NCBI GenBank assembly: GCA_041183125.1
Contig: JBEGMH010000313.1
Location: 1-5,951, forward strand
Reading direction: 5' to 3'
From: JADJPL01 sp041183125
GTDB taxonomy: Bacteria > Bacteroidota > Bacteroidia > Chitinophagales > Saprospiraceae
Length of the DNA: 5,951 bases
Part shown: positions 5,185 through 5,951 of the stretch, piece after piece
How the letters are laid out: each line of letters starts with the position of its first letter
Position numbering within the stretch: position 1 is the first letter of the stretch
Position numbers and translations under genes: made by a program
The notes under the pieces: generated by a model
Databases searched by the model: none
The model's input: only the letters and a program-made list of their open reading frames with translations
Told to the model about the DNA's origin: nothing

Positions 5185-5951
5185 CGAGACCATACGACAA
5201 AAAGCGGACGGGATCACCGCACCGCCTTTCCAGGCGGCCCACTGGGAGCGCCTCGCCCGTGCCCTCGACGACGCCCGTCCGGCTACCCCCTCCGTACCTG
5301 CTGACGATACGCTGGACCAGAATATCGCCGAAAAATTGAGGCAACTGCGGGCACCTGGTTCCTCGGAACAGACCTGGCCTATCCTCGAAACCCGTCTTTT
5401 GGAACACGAGCGCCTGCGCCGCCGCGTCCTGATGTACAAAAGTGCCGAACTGGTCTTGCTCCTGCTCCTACTCCTCAACGTGGTACACTGGTACCCACGG
5501 CTGAAGCCCATGCTGCGCCAGGAACTGCCCTACGCACAGCGCAGCGACAGGGCAAAAGAGGCTCCTAACGCCACCCTGCCGCCTGCGGAAACCCGCGCCG
5601 CCCTTCCTTCCGTTGCGGGCAAAAAGATTTTTGTAACCGCGCCGAACAACAGCTACAGCGCAGAGCTTCCCGTTCCTTCCCGGCACCGATCGGCTCCTAT
5701 CCCATCCCTGGATGCCTTGGAAGGGCGGATATCCGCCGGGTTGAAGCCGATAGAACGGGCGCTGCCCGACAACAGCCACCCGACGGAAGTGCCCCCGCAG
5801 GCACTGGTCGCACTGCCGGCCATCGCTTCGCTCCAATTCCTCACGGAGCCGGAGCTCGAAGAGGAGGAGGCTACCTTCGAAGTCCCCCACTCCCGTCGCC
5901 GGCCCAGGCTCAATGTCGCTATGCTCGGCGGTGCCGACAACAACCGGGTCA
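5165..5951 (+). CDS. Single-pass membrane protein, probable anti-sigma or sensor partner of the ECF factor (3' end missing)
   Basis: Seen: ATG at 5165 opens a frame of 262 codons with no stop before the window end. It overlaps the sigma gene by 20 bases in another frame, and its strong antisense overlap makes it easy to miss. Residues 1-88 are hydrophilic and contain two copies of a motif (6-34 and 50-78). An Arg-rich stretch (RLRRR, 83-87) precedes one hydrophobic segment with seven successive leucines (about 94-109), predicting a cytoplasmic N-terminus. A Pro/Ser/Ala-rich, low-complexity region follows (about 120-240) with an acidic run EPELEEEE (228-235). The sequence then turns beta-like, RLNVAMLGGADNN, at the edge. 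Known: in Bacteroidota, genes after ECF factors often encode such proteins with an N-terminal FD-x-x-I-x-x-K...PP...W motif, one TM helix and a C-terminal outer-membrane-type beta-barrel domain. Inferred: the N-terminus holds the sigma factor and the C-terminus lies in the periplasm or outer membrane. There is no zinc-finger anti-sigma HxxxCxxC motif. Confidence 0.8.
   Translation, partial: MEAKTFDETIRQKADGITAPPFQAAHWERLARALDDARPATPSVPADDTLDQNIAEKLRQLRAPGSSEQTWPILETRLLEHERLRRRVLMYKSAELVLLLLLLLNVVHWYPRLKPMLRQELPYAQRSDRAKEAPNATLPPAETRAALPSVAGKKIFVTAPNNSYSAELPVPSRHRSAPIPSLDALEGRISAGLKPIERALPDNSHPTEVPPQALVALPAIASLQFLTEPELEEEEATFEVPHSRRRPRLNVAMLGGADNNRV
5180..5401 (+). repeat. Internal duplication of a ~29-residue motif in the cytoplasmic part of the sigma partner
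   Basis: Copy 1 is residues 6-34 (FDETIRQKADGITAPP...HWERLARAL). Copy 2 is residues 50-78 (LDQNIAEKLRQLRAPG...TWPILETRL). They align without gaps at an offset of 44 residues. Shared positions are D7/D51, I10/I54, K13/K57, A19-P20/A63-P64, W27/W71, L30/L74 and L34/L78, with F6/L50 and I17/L61 conservative. The DNA of the two copies is not visibly similar, so the duplication is old. Confidence 0.6.

Noticed and set aside
4774..5511. 245-codon minus-strand open frame covering the sigma and partner genes, and similar frames at 5084-5407, 5468-5890 and 5653-5943
   Set aside because: The plus strand carries clear sigma-2 and sigma-4 domains and a TM protein across the same bases. The antisense products are Arg/Gly/Ser-rich without domain features.

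Overview
The window looks like chromosomal DNA of a GC-rich member of the Bacteroidota. Three things point there. A type IX secretion (T9SS) type A sorting domain ends the leftmost protein. The type IIA topoisomerase subunit has the form found in Bacteroidota ParC. An ECF sigma factor is followed by a single-pass membrane protein whose N-terminal motif is common beside such sigma factors in this phylum. The GC-rich coding bias would suit a Saprospiria-like lineage, but genus and order cannot be fixed from the sequence. No tRNA, rRNA, CRISPR array or insertion sequence was seen.

Layout. (1) Positions 3-1847, plus strand: the 3' part of a secreted or surface protein. It has six IPT/TIG repeats of exactly 81 residues each, then a linker and the T9SS sorting domain. 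It is open at the left edge. (2) Positions 1844-4444, minus strand: a complete 866-residue topoisomerase IV subunit A (parC), convergent with the first gene. The two stop codons overlap in the tetranucleotide TTAA, so there is no intergenic space. (3) Positions 4445-4611: a very AT-rich divergent intergenic region with candidate Bacteroidota-type promoters on both strands, an 11-bp-spaced direct repeat and a strong Shine-Dalgarno sequence. (4) Positions 4612-5184, plus strand: a 190-residue ECF sigma factor. (5) Positions 5165-5951, plus strand, running off the right edge: a membrane protein overlapping the sigma gene by 20 bases. It is probably the sigma factor's membrane partner or anti-sigma, and it carries a duplicated N-terminal motif.

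How the parts fit. The sigma gene and the overlapping membrane-protein gene form a translationally linked pair, the usual layout for envelope-sensing regulation. parC is transcribed away from them and shares only the intergenic region. The TIG-repeat protein is an envelope or extracellular product with no visible functional link to parC. No clearly new multi-gene system is seen. The most interesting details are the duplicated motif in the sigma partner, a sliding-clamp-like C-terminal peptide on ParC, and the convergent overlap of stop codons.
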